DNA from: UBA11524 sp051886675 | GTDB lineage: Bacteria > Bacillota > Clostridia > Christensenellales > Aristaeellaceae | Assembly (NCBI GenBank): GCA_051886675.1 | Contig: JBJEYH010000405.1 | Span: 1-36,513, forward strand | Reading direction: 5' to 3' | DNA length: 36,513 nucleotides | Shown here: positions 1 through 8,825 of the stretch, piece by piece | Layout of the letters: every line of letters begins with the position of its first letter | Numbering within the stretch: the stretch's first letter is position 1 | Notes under the pieces: generated by a model | The model's database searches: none | The model's input: the letters and a program-made list of their open reading frames with translations, nothing else | What the model was told of the DNA's origin: nothing | Made by a program: the position numbers and the translations under genes

Positions 1-1046
1 TTCGGCAGGCGGAGCATGTGAGGCTGCTGGGACGCTATGACCCGCAGCAGTCCGCGTTTCCGATGTACTGGACGGGGAGCGGCGTGGAAATTTGTATCCG
101 CTGCGTGACGCTGCAGGTGGAAATCGAGGCGGATTATGTGCTACAATGTCCATGGATGGGCGTGCTGGTGGATGGCGCGCCGGCGGCACGGTTCGCCCTG
201 GAGCGCGGGAAACGGTGGTACACGCTGCTGGGGGGCATGGATGACGCCGCGGCACATACGGTGACGCTCCTGCGCGATACGCAGCCGGTGGCGGAGGACG
301 AGGGGCTGTATGTGACGGCCCATCGTCTGCGGACGGACGGTACGCTGCTGCCCCTGACGGAAAGAGCGCTGGCCATCGAGTTTATCGGCGACAGCCTGAC
401 CAGCGGCGAGGGACTGATCGGCCCGGAAGGTGCGATGGAATGGCGGACGATCTGGCTCAGCGGCATGGAGAGCTGGGCCATGGAGGTCTGCCGGGCCATG
501 AACGCCCAGGGCCGCTGGATATCCCAAAGCGGCTGGGGGGTTTACTGGAGCTGGGATGGCAAGCGGGAGAACCGTCTGCCCCGCATATACGACGCTGTCT
601 GCGCGGTGGAACGGGACGGCGACAGACCCTACGCCTTCGCTGAGCATCCCGTGGACGCGGTGGTGATCAACCTGGGCACCAACGACGCCGCCGCCCTTGC
701 CGGGCTGGAGGGCGCGGAAAGGGAGCGGGCGGCAGAGGCCATCCAGGAAGCGGCGGCGGAATTTCTCCGGCAGGTGCGCCGGAGGAATCCGGAGGCGTAT
801 GTGCTGTGGGCCTACGGCATGGGCGGATGCGGGATTGCCCCGCTGCTGCGCGGCGCGGTGCGCAGGGTGCGGCAGGAGGGCGACGGCCGGGTCGGATATG
901 CGGCGCTGCCGGTCTGTCCGGCGCAGGCGCTGGGATCCCGGGCGCATCCGGGCAAGGCCAGCCACCGGCGCGCAGCGCAGGTTATTGTGCGAAGGCTGCA
1001 TCAGGCGATCAGGCTGAAGGAGGGCTGCTATGGAAAGCAGAAATGA
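1..1046 (+). CDS. CE2-like SGNH carbohydrate acetylesterase (5' end probably cut by window edge)
   Basis: This is probably a cytoplasmic acetyl esterase that deacetylates imported oligosaccharides. Numbering from the GTG at 18, an N-terminal beta-sandwich-like region (about 1-115) precedes an SGNH domain. The nucleophile block is GDSLTSGEG (Ser126), block III is GTND (220-223), and the late histidine lies in AHPGKASH (His310). The usual DxxH aspartate is absent; CE2 enzymes are known to work with a Ser-His dyad, so this fits CE2. No signal peptide is visible. The frame stays open to base 3, the GTG has no clear ribosome site, and homologues usually carry extra residues before the RLLGRY segment, so the true start is likely upstream of the window. 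The 3' end overlaps the epimerase gene by 17 bp, giving translational coupling. With the epimerase and GH130 phosphorylase next door, acetylated mannan oligosaccharides are the likely substrate. Confidence 0.8.
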   Translation, partial: RQAEHVRLLGRYDPQQSAFPMYWTGSGVEICIRCVTLQVEIEADYVLQCPWMGVLVDGAPAARFALERGKRWYTLLGGMDDAAAHTVTLLRDTQPVAEDEGLYVTAHRLRTDGTLLPLTERALAIEFIGDSLTSGEGLIGPEGAMEWRTIWLSGMESWAMEVCRAMNAQGRWISQSGWGVYWSWDGKRENRLPRIYDAVCAVERDGDRPYAFAEHPVDAVVINLGTNDAAALAGLEGAERERAAEAIQEAAAEFLRQVRRRNPEAYVLWAYGMGGCGIAPLLRGAVRRVRQEGDGRVGYAALPVCPAQALGSRAHPGKASHRRAAQVIVRRLHQAIRLKEGCYGKQK

Positions 1047-2214
1047 CATGACCCGGGAAATCCGGGAGCATCTGGACAGGGTGATCCTTCCCTTCTGGAA
1101 GGGGCTGCTGGATGAGAAGAACGGCGGCTACGCGGGGTATGTGGGGTATGATCTGACGAGGGATTTCGGCGCGGTGAAGGGATGCATCCTCAACAGCCGG
1201 ATCCTGTGGTTTTTCTCCCAGGCGGCCATGACGCTGGGGGACGCGTCGCTGCTGCCCTACGCCCGCCACGCCTACGACATGCTCTGCCGCATGACCGACG
1301 TGAAAAACGGCGGCGTCTACTGGTCGGTCAACGCGGACGGCACGGTCTGCGACGGCACGAAGCATACCTACAATCAGGCCTTCGCCATCTACGCGCTGTC
1401 GGCCTACGCGGAGGCCAGCGGCTGCAGGGGCGCGCTGGAGAAGGCCACGGGGCTCTTTGAGCTGATCGAGGAGCGCTGCACGGATGAGCTGGGGTATCTG
1501 GAGGCCTTCACGGCCGACTGGCAGCCCGAAAGCAACGAGAAGCTCAGCGAAAACGGCGTCATGGCGGAAAAGACCATGAACACCCTCCTGCACGTGCTGG
1601 AGGCATACACGGCGCTGTACCGCGTCGGGCGGGACGAGCGGGTGCGCCGGCGGCTGTACTTTATCCTGGAGGTGCTGGAGAAGCGCATCTACAATCCGGC
1701 CAGGCGCCGGCAGGAGGTGTTCTTCGACCGGGAATACCATACGCTCATCGACCTGCACAGCTACGGTCACGATATCGAGACCTCCTGGCTGGCCGACCGC
1801 ACCCTGGACGTGCTGGCGGACGACGCGCTGACCGGGCGCATCCGGCCGCTGCTCATGGCCATGGCGGAGGAAACCCTCGACAAGGCCTTCACCGATCACG
1901 GCTTTGCCGCCGAGTGCGAGCGGGGCAGGGTGGACACCACGCGCGTATGGTGGGTGCAGGCGGAAGCGCTGCTGGGCTTCCTGAACGCGTGGGAGCGGAC
2001 GGGCGAGGAGAAATTCCTGAACGCGGCGCTGAGCCAGTGGCGCTACATCCGGGACGTGATGGCCGACAGGCGTCCGGGCTCGGAATGGTTCTGGAGCGTG
2101 CGGGAGGACGGCACCCCCACCGACAAGCCCATCGTGGAACCCTGGAAGTGTCCCTATCACAATGGACGTATGGCCTTTGAGGTCATCGAAAGGAGCAGAC
2201 ATGCGCAGCTATGA
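1030..2214 (+). CDS. Cellobiose/mannobiose 2-epimerase (AGE family)
   Basis: This 394-residue protein belongs to the N-acylglucosamine 2-epimerase superfamily, cellobiose 2-epimerase branch. The reaction converts beta-1,4-mannobiose to 4-O-beta-mannosyl-glucose (or cellobiose to glucosyl-mannose) in the cytoplasm. The (alpha/alpha)6-barrel landmarks are visible: TYNQAFAIYALSAYAEASG, MNTLLHVLEAYTALYR with its conserved His, LHSYGHDIETSWL, the tryptophan-rich RVWWVQAEALLGF, and the C-terminal PWKCPYHNGRMAFE holding the second catalytic-type His. Length is typical for the family (about 390-410). The ATG at 1030 is preceded by AAGGAGG at 1018-1024. The gene overlaps the upstream esterase by 17 bp, and the next gene starts inside its 3' end. 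Pairing with a GH130 phosphorylase strongly supports the mannobiose pathway rather than sialic-acid metabolism. Confidence 0.93.
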   Translation: MESRNDMTREIREHLDRVILPFWKGLLDEKNGGYAGYVGYDLTRDFGAVKGCILNSRILWFFSQAAMTLGDASLLPYARHAYDMLCRMTDVKNGGVYWSVNADGTVCDGTKHTYNQAFAIYALSAYAEASGCRGALEKATGLFELIEERCTDELGYLEAFTADWQPESNEKLSENGVMAEKTMNTLLHVLEAYTALYRVGRDERVRRRLYFILEVLEKRIYNPARRRQEVFFDREYHTLIDLHSYGHDIETSWLADRTLDVLADDALTGRIRPLLMAMAEETLDKAFTDHGFAAECERGRVDTTRVWWVQAEALLGFLNAWERTGEEKFLNAALSQWRYIRDVMADRRPGSEWFWSVREDGTPTDKPIVEPWKCPYHNGRMAFEVIERSRHAQL

Positions 2215-3376
2215 GCAGATCGAGGCGCAGTATGAAGCGCTGATCGGACAGAAGAACGCCATCGACCCCCGCTATGACAACGGCATCTACGACCGCTGGG
2301 TGAATCCCGTGCTGACCCGCGCCCACGTGCCGCCCTTCTGGTGCTACGACCCCAACCCGGAGACCAATCCCTTCATGATGCAGCGGCTGGGGATCAACGC
2401 CGTGTTCAACAGCGGCGCGCTGCTGGTGGACGGCAAATTCACCCTGGTGGCCCGGGTGGAGGGCCTGGACCGCAAGAGCTTCTTCGCCGTGGCCCAGAGC
2501 GACAGCGGCGTGGAGGGCTTCCGCTTCTGGGACAAACCCATCCTCCTGCCGGACACCTGCCCTGAGGAAACCAACGTCTACGACATGCGTCTGACCCGGC
2601 ACGAGGACGGCTGGATCTACGGCGTGTTCTGCTCCGAGAGCAAGGACACCAGCGTCAACGATCTTTCCGCGGCGGTGGCGGCGGCGGGCATCGTGCGCAC
2701 GAAGGATCTGAAGACCTGGGAGCGGCTGCCCAACCTGCGCACCCTGCGCTCCCCGCAGCAGCGCAACGTGGTGCTGCATCCGGAGTTCGTGGACGGCAAG
2801 TACGCCTTCTACACCCGGCCCATGGACGACTTCATCGAGACGGGCAGCGGCGGGGGCATCGGCTTCGGGCTGTGCGAGGATATCACCAACGCCGTCATCG
2901 ACGAGGAGCGCATGACCTCCGTGCGCCGCTACCACACCATCACCGAGAGCAAGAACGGCGCGGGCGCGGTGCCCATCAAAACCGACCGGGGCTGGATCCA
3001 CATCGCCCACGGCGTGCGCAACACGGCGGCGGGCCTGCGGTATGTGATCTACGCCTTCGCCACGGCGCTGGAGGATCCCGCCCGGGTGATCGCCGAGCCC
3101 GGCGGCTACCTGATCGCGCCCATGGGCGATGAGCGCGTGGGCGACGTGAGCAACGTGACCTTCACCAACGGGGCCATCGCCGCGCCGGACGGGCAGGTGT
3201 ACATCTACTACGCCTCCAGCGACACCCGCCTGCACGTGGCCACCACCACCATCGACCGGCTGGCGGACTATGTGTTCAACACCCCCGCAGATCCCCTGCG
3301 CAGCGTGGACTGCGTGAAGCAGCGCTGCGGCTTCATCGACCGCAACCTGGCCTACCTGCGCGGAAGGAAGGGATAA
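2201..3376 (+). CDS. GH130 4-O-beta-D-mannosyl-D-glucose phosphorylase
   Basis: This 391-residue GH130 enzyme is of the mannosylglucose-phosphorylase type. It phosphorolyses mannosyl-glucose, made by the preceding epimerase, into mannose-1-phosphate and glucose. Family features are the N-terminal IDPRYDNGIYDRWVNPVLTR segment, the five-bladed-propeller motif FNSGALLVDGKF, the probable catalytic Asp128 in ETNVYDMRLTRHEDGW, and the phosphate-side segment around HGVRNTAAGLRYV. The ATG at 2201 is chosen because AAAGGAG at 2189-2195 sits at the right distance; an in-frame start at 2162 would lie deep inside the epimerase gene and has no ribosome site. It overlaps the epimerase by 14 bp and ends one base before the next start codon, so the four genes form one operon. 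There is no signal peptide, so the enzyme is cytoplasmic. Confidence 0.93.
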   Translation: MRSYEQIEAQYEALIGQKNAIDPRYDNGIYDRWVNPVLTRAHVPPFWCYDPNPETNPFMMQRLGINAVFNSGALLVDGKFTLVARVEGLDRKSFFAVAQSDSGVEGFRFWDKPILLPDTCPEETNVYDMRLTRHEDGWIYGVFCSESKDTSVNDLSAAVAAAGIVRTKDLKTWERLPNLRTLRSPQQRNVVLHPEFVDGKYAFYTRPMDDFIETGSGGGIGFGLCEDITNAVIDEERMTSVRRYHTITESKNGAGAVPIKTDRGWIHIAHGVRNTAAGLRYVIYAFATALEDPARVIAEPGGYLIAPMGDERVGDVSNVTFTNGAIAAPDGQVYIYYASSDTRLHVATTTIDRLADYVFNTPADPLRSVDCVKQRCGFIDRNLAYLRGRKG

Positions 3377-3377
3377 C

Positions 3378-4910
3378 ATGCTGCGGCTCGCGGCGGTATT
3401 CGGCGCGCATATGGTGCTTCAGCAGGGCAAGCCCATCGCTGTATTCGGCGAGGCGGACGGCCCTGTGGAGGTTGAGCTGGCCGGCATCCGCGCCGCGGCG
3501 GACAGCCGGGAGGGACGCTTCCTTGTGCGTCTGCCGTCCATGGCGGCGGGCGGGCCCCATACCCTGACCGTGCGCTGCGGACAGGAAGCGGTCACCCTGG
3601 CGGACGTGATGCTGGGCGAGGTGTGGCTGTGCGGCGGGCAGTCGAACATGGAGTACCGCCTGCGGGACGAGCAGGGCTTCAGCCGGGCCAACACCCTGCG
3701 GGACAGCCGCGTCCGCTTCTACGAGACGCCGCAGGCCGCGACCTCTGCCCAGGCGGAGGCGCTGGAGCGCGACTGCGCCTGGAAGCTCCTTGCGCCGGAC
3801 GGGTGCGGGGAGGTATCGGCGGTGGCGTTCTACGCGGCGCAGGAGATGGCCCGGCGGCTGAACGTGGCCGTGGGGATGATCGTGTGCTGCCTGGGGGGCA
3901 CCTCGGCCAGCTGCTGGATGAGCCGGGAAACGCTGGCGGGCTTCCCGGAGGGACAGGCGTATCTGACGGATTTCGAGGCGCATGTGACCGGCAAGACGGA
4001 CGAGCAGTACGAGCAGGAGAACGCTGCCTATCAGCGGGAGGTCGACCGCTACAACGCCGCCTCCGCCGCGCTGAAGGCGGAAAACCCGGCCATCACCTTT
4101 GCGGAGATTACCCAACGCATCGGGGATTACCCCTGGCCGCCGCCCTGGGGACGCACCATGCTGCGGCGTCCCGCCGGGCCGTATGAGACGATGCTGACCC
4201 GCGTCGCGCCGATGACCCTGCGGGGGTTCCTGTACTATCAGGGCGAGCAGGACGCGGCGCAGCCCTGGGCGAAGGGCTACGCAGCAGTATTGGCGGCGCT
4301 GATCGCCCAATGGCGCAGGCTGTTCATGGACGACACGCTGTTTTTCGCGGCGGCGCAGCTTCCGCGGTTCGGCGCGGATGCCTCTGCCGAGGACTGGCCT
4401 GCCATCCGGGCGGCGCAGCAGGCGGTGACGGACGCGGCGGCGCACGCGGCGCTGGCCTGTCTGCTGGACTGCGGCGAGCGGGACAATGTGCATCCCGCGG
4501 ACAAGCAGACGCCGGGGCATCGGCTGGCCGCGCTGGCGCTGGCCCATGTCTACGGGCAGAATGTGCCGGCGGACGCGCCGCGCCTGACGGGGGCGGAGCT
4601 GTCCGGCGGGAAGCTGACGCTGACCTTCGCCGGGACGGGCGGCGGCTTGCGGATCCGGGGCGAGGCGCAGTCCGCCATCGGGGTGGAAGGCGCGCAGCCA
4701 TGCGGCGTAGAGATCGCGGGCAGCCGGTGCGTGCTTGCGCTGAGGCATGCGGCGTCCAGCGTGCGTGTGCGCTATGGGCAGGAGAACTGGCCGGCGACGA
4801 TCCTCACCGGCGAAAACGGCCTGCCGGTTTTCCCCTTCGACATGACCGTGCCCAACCATGCCTCCGGCACGGAGGAATGCACGGCATCCCACGGCTGCGG
4901 CGCGCCCTGA
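3378..4910 (+). CDS. Sialate O-acetylesterase-like SGNH deacetylase
   Basis: This 510-residue protein is of the SASA / 9-O-acetylesterase type. The SGNH nucleophile block is GGQSNMEY (Ser89). GGTSASCWMS and YYQGEQDA are the middle conserved blocks, and DNVHPADK carries the Asp369-His372 pair. An N-terminal beta region (MLRLAAVFGAHMVLQQ) and a C-terminal beta domain flank the catalytic core, as is usual in this family. In a mannan operon the probable job is removing acetyl groups from mannosyl residues rather than acting on sialic acid, and it would complement the unrelated CE2-like esterase at the start of the operon. No export signal is visible. The start codon follows a GGAAGGAAGG ribosome site and lies one base after the previous stop. 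A terminator follows at about 5084. Confidence 0.88.
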   Translation: MLRLAAVFGAHMVLQQGKPIAVFGEADGPVEVELAGIRAAADSREGRFLVRLPSMAAGGPHTLTVRCGQEAVTLADVMLGEVWLCGGQSNMEYRLRDEQGFSRANTLRDSRVRFYETPQAATSAQAEALERDCAWKLLAPDGCGEVSAVAFYAAQEMARRLNVAVGMIVCCLGGTSASCWMSRETLAGFPEGQAYLTDFEAHVTGKTDEQYEQENAAYQREVDRYNAASAALKAENPAITFAEITQRIGDYPWPPPWGRTMLRRPAGPYETMLTRVAPMTLRGFLYYQGEQDAAQPWAKGYAAVLAALIAQWRRLFMDDTLFFAAAQLPRFGADASAEDWPAIRAAQQAVTDAAAHAALACLLDCGERDNVHPADKQTPGHRLAALALAHVYGQNVPADAPRLTGAELSGGKLTLTFAGTGGGLRIRGEAQSAIGVEGAQPCGVEIAGSRCVLALRHAASSVRVRYGQENWPATILTGENGLPVFPFDMTVPNHASGTEECTASHGCGAP

Positions 4911-5027
4911 CCGCTCCGGCGAAGGGGCCTGCGCAGCCGGGGCATCCGCTGCCAAAGGGCCGGGGCAGACCGCCGCGTCAGCCGCTGGAGGGCGTCGCGG
5001 GGCGGATGCCTGCAACGACGAGCACAC

Positions 5028-5072
5028 AAAAAGGCCGGGCTTCCGGGAGGCATTGCCGCCCCGGGCCCGGCC
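5028..5072 (-). terminator. Intrinsic terminator of MATE-GH3 operon
   Basis: Read on the minus strand, a GC-rich hairpin (GGCCGGGC at 5065-5072 pairing with GCCCGGCC at 5033-5040, extended by an inner CCGGG/CCCGG pair) is followed by five T residues (A-run at 5028-5032 on the plus strand). It lies about 150 bases past the GH3 stop. Confidence 0.75.
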
Positions 5073-5083
5073 ATATTTCATGC

Positions 5084-5127
5084 AATCCGAACCAGAGACC
5101 GGCTGTGGTCTGTGGTTCGGATTTTTT
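5084..5127 (+). terminator. Intrinsic terminator of mannan operon
   Basis: AATCCGAACCA (5084-5094) pairs with TGGTTCGGATT (5113-5123), with an inner GACC/GGTC stem. The descending arm runs into a T tract at 5122-5127. It closes the operon ending at 4910. Confidence 0.82.
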
Positions 5128-5221
5128 GTTTGCGGCAGCGGGTCATCCGGCGGATGAAGGGTTCCGCTGCGTCGGTGAGGATATCCGCTGCCGGACGATC
5201 GGCGCGGCTGCGTCCTGCGGG

Positions 5222-7471
5222 TCACGCGTTCAGCTCGGCGATCAGCGCGTCCAGCTGCGCGGGGGTCATGCGGCCGTAGCCCACCAGCGCGCCCAGGGGC
5301 GTTTCCTGCATCATCTGCTGCAGGAGAACGTCGCTGCCCTCGCCCATGGCGGAGGTCTGTCCGTCGCCGTCGGAACGGCGGGGATGGCTGTCGATCAGCC
5401 GCTGGATGAAGGCCTGGCCCTGGGGCTTGGTCATCAGCCGGGCCAGAGGCGTGTTGCGGTCGAAGGTGAAGGGAATCTCCCGGGTGCCTTCCACCTGCAC
5501 CTCCGCGCTGACGCGCAGATCCCGGCTGCTCTCGCCGATCTCCAGCACGAACGCGCCGCTTTCCACAAACCAGTCGTGTACCCGGGGCTCCCAGTAGGCG
5601 AAGGCCCGCTTGTCCAGCGTGAAGACCACCGTCCGCTCCTCGCCGGGCGCAAGGGCGATCTTGTCAAAGGCGCGCAGCTCGCGCACGGGACGGCGCACGG
5701 TGCTTTCCCGGTCGCGCACGTAGAGCTGAACGGCGGTTTTCCCGGCGACGGCGCCGGTGTTCTTCACCCGCACCGAGACGGTCAGGGTATCGGTGTCCCG
5801 CATGGCGGGCCTGTCCAGCGTCAGACCGCTGTATTCGAAGGTCGTGTAGGACAGGCCGTGGCCGAAGGGGAAGTTCACCGGCAGCTCCTTTTTGTCGTAG
5901 TAGCGGTAGCCCGTGAAGATCCCCTCGGCGTAGGTGACCACCCCGTCCTCGCCGGGGAAGTTCAGGTAGGACGGATTGTCCTGCAGGCGGATGGGCCAGC
6001 TTTCCGCCAGATGCCCGCTGGGGTTCACCCGACCCAGCAGCAGATCCATTGCCGCGCCGCCCGCCTGATCGCCGGCCAGATACATGCACAGCACGGCCTT
6101 CACCGCCCCCAGCCACGGCAGCTCCACGGGCGAGCCGCCATGCAGCACCACCACCGTGCGCGGATTGGCCGCGGCAACCGCGGCGATCAGCTCGTTCTGA
6201 TTGTCCGGCAGACGCATGTGCGGCCGGTCGCCGCCCTCGGACTCGAAGGCGTCCGGCAGACCCGCGAACACCACCGCCACGTCGGCCTGCGCCGCCGCGT
6301 CCACCGCCTCCCGCAGAAGGGCGGCGTCCGTTTCGCTGCTGCGGGCGTCAAAGCCACGGGCATAGCAGAGGTTCAGCCCCTCGGCAGCCTCCAGCGCGGA
6401 CAGCGGATGCTCCACATGGATGTGGCTGGAGCCCGCGCCCTGATAGCGGGGCTTCGCGGCGAAATCGCCGATCAGGGCCAGGCGCTGCTCCCCGCGCAGG
6501 GGCAGCACGCCCTCGTTCTTCATCAGCACCGCGCATTCCGTGGCCAGCTCCCGCGCCAGGGCCCGGCAGGCGTCCCGGTCGATGACCGCGTCCTCCTGCT
6601 GGTTTTGCGCCGCGGTGAGCACGAAGTCCAGCACGCAGCGCACCGCGCGATCCAGCTCCTGCCCGGTCAGGCGGCCGTCGGCGATGGCCTGCAGAATTTC
6701 CTCGCCCTTCGCGCCGGGATTGCCCGGCATTTCCAGATCCAGACCGGCCTGCACGCACCGGGCCCGATCCTTGATCGCGCCCCAGTCGGTGACCACAAAG
6801 CCCTCGTAGCCCCATTCGCCGCGCAGAATGTCCGTGAGCAGCATGCGGTTCTCGGCGCAGAAGGTGCCGTTCACCGCGTTGTAGGCGCACATCAGACCCC
6901 GGGTGCCGCCTTCCTTCACCACCGCCTCGAAGGCCGGCAGATAGATCTCCCGCAATGTGCGCTCGTCCACCTCGGAGGAGCCGCTCATGCGGCGGGTCTC
7001 CTGGTTGTTGCAGGCATAGTGCTTGGCGCAGGCCGCGACGCCCTTGCTCTGCAGGGCCTTCACATACGCCGCTCCCAGCTGCCCCGCCAGGTACGGATCC
7101 TCGCTGAAATACTCGAAGTTGCGGCCGCACAGCGGACTGCGCTTGATGTTCATGCCGGGGCCCAGCAGCATGCCCACGTGCTCGGCCTGGCATTCCTGGC
7201 CGAGGGCTTCGCCCAGACGCGCCATCACGTCCCGGTCGAAGGACGACGCCAGCGCCGCCGCCGTGGGATAGCACACCGTGCGGATGCTTTCGTTGATGCC
7301 CAGGTGATCACCATTGCCCTCCTGCTTGCGCAGGCCGTGGGGGCCGTCGCACATCATGACGCGGGGTACGCCCAGACGCTCGATGGCCCGGGTGTGCCAG
7401 AAATCGTGGCCGGATACGAACGCCGCCTTCTCCTCCAGGGTCATGGCGGCCAGGATGCTGTCAGGCTTCAT
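5222..7471 (-). CDS. GH3 beta-glucosidase-like enzyme with C-terminal helical tail
   Basis: This 749-residue GH3 glycoside hydrolase has no signal peptide and should be cytoplasmic. The domain order is an N-terminal TIM-like domain (about 1-300), an alpha/beta sandwich domain, and a fibronectin type III-like domain (starting near GHGLSYTTFEYS). The nucleophile is Asp229 in GFVVTDWGA; KHYACNNQETRR is the classic substrate-binding KH motif. After the FnIII-like domain there is an extra helical tail (about 671-749, beginning NTPLARLMTKPQGQAF) that resembles tails on the GH2 and GH78 proteins here. The ATG at 7471 follows AAGGAGG and overlaps the end of the MATE gene by 11 bp, so the two are co-translated. 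Transcription is driven by the TCGGAT-type promoter near 8880. Exact specificity (glucosidase, xylosidase or other) cannot be read from sequence alone. Confidence 0.92.
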   Translation of the reverse strand: MKPDSILAAMTLEEKAAFVSGHDFWHTRAIERLGVPRVMMCDGPHGLRKQEGNGDHLGINESIRTVCYPTAAALASSFDRDVMARLGEALGQECQAEHVGMLLGPGMNIKRSPLCGRNFEYFSEDPYLAGQLGAAYVKALQSKGVAACAKHYACNNQETRRMSGSSEVDERTLREIYLPAFEAVVKEGGTRGLMCAYNAVNGTFCAENRMLLTDILRGEWGYEGFVVTDWGAIKDRARCVQAGLDLEMPGNPGAKGEEILQAIADGRLTGQELDRAVRCVLDFVLTAAQNQQEDAVIDRDACRALARELATECAVLMKNEGVLPLRGEQRLALIGDFAAKPRYQGAGSSHIHVEHPLSALEAAEGLNLCYARGFDARSSETDAALLREAVDAAAQADVAVVFAGLPDAFESEGGDRPHMRLPDNQNELIAAVAAANPRTVVVLHGGSPVELPWLGAVKAVLCMYLAGDQAGGAAMDLLLGRVNPSGHLAESWPIRLQDNPSYLNFPGEDGVVTYAEGIFTGYRYYDKKELPVNFPFGHGLSYTTFEYSGLTLDRPAMRDTDTLTVSVRVKNTGAVAGKTAVQLYVRDRESTVRRPVRELRAFDKIALAPGEERTVVFTLDKRAFAYWEPRVHDWFVESGAFVLEIGESSRDLRVSAEVQVEGTREIPFTFDRNTPLARLMTKPQGQAFIQRLIDSHPRRSDGDGQTSAMGEGSDVLLQQMMQETPLGALVGYGRMTPAQLDALIAELNA

Positions 7472-8825
7472 GGGTGAGTCCTCCTTGCTGTTTCAGTTCC
7501 TTGCGGAAGTCGTGGTAGCAGTAGTACAGGGCGACGATGGCGGAGATCACGGTGGTCACGGTGGCGGCGAACACCACGCCGTACAGCCCGAAGACCAGCT
7601 TCATCAGCAGCATGGCCGGGATATAGACCAGCCCCTTCTCCAGCAGGGAAACGAGGATCGCCTTTTTCGATTTGCCGGTGGCCTGCAGGTACATGGTCGA
7701 GATCTGGTAGAAGCCCAGCAGCGGCCCTGTGACCACCGAGGCCAGCAGGCATACGCGGCCGATGGCCAGGAAGCTGTCATCCGCGCCCTTGAGGAACAGC
7801 CCCAGCAGCTGATCCCGGAACAGGATGCTCACGATGGCCAGCGCCGCGCCGCCCAGCACCGCCATCGCCGTGATCCTCTGCAGGATGTCGATCAGCCGCT
7901 TCCGGTTGCCGGCGCTGTAGTTGAAGGAGACGGCGGGCTGCATGCCCATGCAGATGCCCATCACCACCATGCTGACCAGCATGCCGATGGTGCTGGCCAC
8001 CTTCTGCGCCGATACGGCCACCGTGCCGAAGGTCATCATCAGGTTGTTGGCGACGGTGGAGGACACGCTCATCAGGATGGTGGAGCAGCACATGGGCAGG
8101 CCCAGCATGATGGTCCGCAGGGCCACGCTGCCATCCAGCGAATAGTGCCGGGGATTCACGGAATAGACCTGGCTCTTCTTCACCATGAAGTACAGATAGT
8201 ACACCAGCGCCACGGCATTGGCGGCCACCGTGGCCAGGGCGGCGCCCCGCACGCCCAGCTGCAGGGTGAGGATGAGCAGCGGATCCAGCACGATGTTGAG
8301 CACCGTGCCGGTCAGGTTGCCGATCATGCTGTTGAGGGTGGAGCCGTCGGCGCGGATCAGCGAGGGCAGCACGTTGGTGAGCATGATCACCGGCGCGCCC
8401 AGGGCGATGATCGCCAGATAGTCCATGGTGAACTGCAGCGTATCGGCGTTGGCGCCGAGGATGCGGCACAGCGGCTGCATGAACGCCAGCACGCCGGCCA
8501 TGAAGACGATGCCGATGGCCATTGCCGTCCAGAAGCAGAAGGCGCTGATTTTCTTCACCCGGCCGTAATCGGCCTGGCCCAGGGCGAGGGAGATGGCGGT
8601 GCAGCCGCCGTTGCCCAGCAGCACGCCGAAGCCCGACAGAATCGTGAACAGCGGCGAGGCCAGGCTGACCGCGGCCACCTTGTTGGCGTCGCCCATCCGG
8701 CCGACGAACAGCACGTCCGCCATATGGTAGAGCACCGTGACCAGCATGATCAGGATCGCGGGCAGGCAGAGCTTCATGGCCAGATGGGAAAAGCTGCCGG
8801 AGCGGAGCATTTCCTCATTGCTCAT
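7461..8825 (-). CDS. MATE family multidrug/metabolite exporter
   Basis: This 454-residue polytopic membrane protein of the MatE (DinF/NorM-like) family is the usual size, with about 12 hydrophobic segments in two homologous halves. Conserved features include the N-terminal LPAILIMLVTVLYHMADVLF helix, SGFGVLLGNGGCTAISLALG, and the loop with VLPSLIRADGST. MATE proteins export cationic or aromatic compounds using Na+ or H+ gradients. It is the first gene of a two-gene operon with a GH3 enzyme and shares the TCGGAT regulon, which suggests export of a product or aglycone released by the hydrolases (inference). The start is uncertain: the ATG at 8825 has no good ribosome site directly upstream, while AGAAGGAG lies at 8853-8860, about 27 bases away. 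No alternative in-frame start exists before an upstream stop. Confidence 0.93.
   Translation of the reverse strand: MSNEEMLRSGSFSHLAMKLCLPAILIMLVTVLYHMADVLFVGRMGDANKVAAVSLASPLFTILSGFGVLLGNGGCTAISLALGQADYGRVKKISAFCFWTAMAIGIVFMAGVLAFMQPLCRILGANADTLQFTMDYLAIIALGAPVIMLTNVLPSLIRADGSTLNSMIGNLTGTVLNIVLDPLLILTLQLGVRGAALATVAANAVALVYYLYFMVKKSQVYSVNPRHYSLDGSVALRTIMLGLPMCCSTILMSVSSTVANNLMMTFGTVAVSAQKVASTIGMLVSMVVMGICMGMQPAVSFNYSAGNRKRLIDILQRITAMAVLGGAALAIVSILFRDQLLGLFLKGADDSFLAIGRVCLLASVVTGPLLGFYQISTMYLQATGKSKKAILVSLLEKGLVYIPAMLLMKLVFGLYGVVFAATVTTVISAIVALYYCYHDFRKELKQQGGLTHEA

Larger units (their letters stand above)
4911..5221. other. Convergent intergenic region, no gene seen
   Basis: These 311 bases lie between the end of the mannan operon (+) and the end of the GH3 gene (-). 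I see no coding frame with a ribosome site. The informative content is two oppositely oriented intrinsic terminators (5028-5072 and 5084-5127, listed separately). The remainder is GC-rich sequence with no recognisable site. Confidence 0.7.

Noticed and set aside
892..897. TCGGAT hexamer in the SGNH esterase coding region
   Set aside because: It is a single copy with no partner 21 bp away and no -10 at the right distance, so chance occurrence.
5118..5123. TCGGAT in the terminator after the mannan operon
   Set aside because: It is part of the terminator stem, with no second hexamer and no downstream gene in that orientation.
4310..7477. Very long open frame on the plus strand, antisense to the GH3 gene
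   Set aside because: It is a GC-rich shadow frame with low-complexity Arg/Ala/Gly/His content and no ribosome site, running across two terminators. The GH3 frame opposite has all family motifs.
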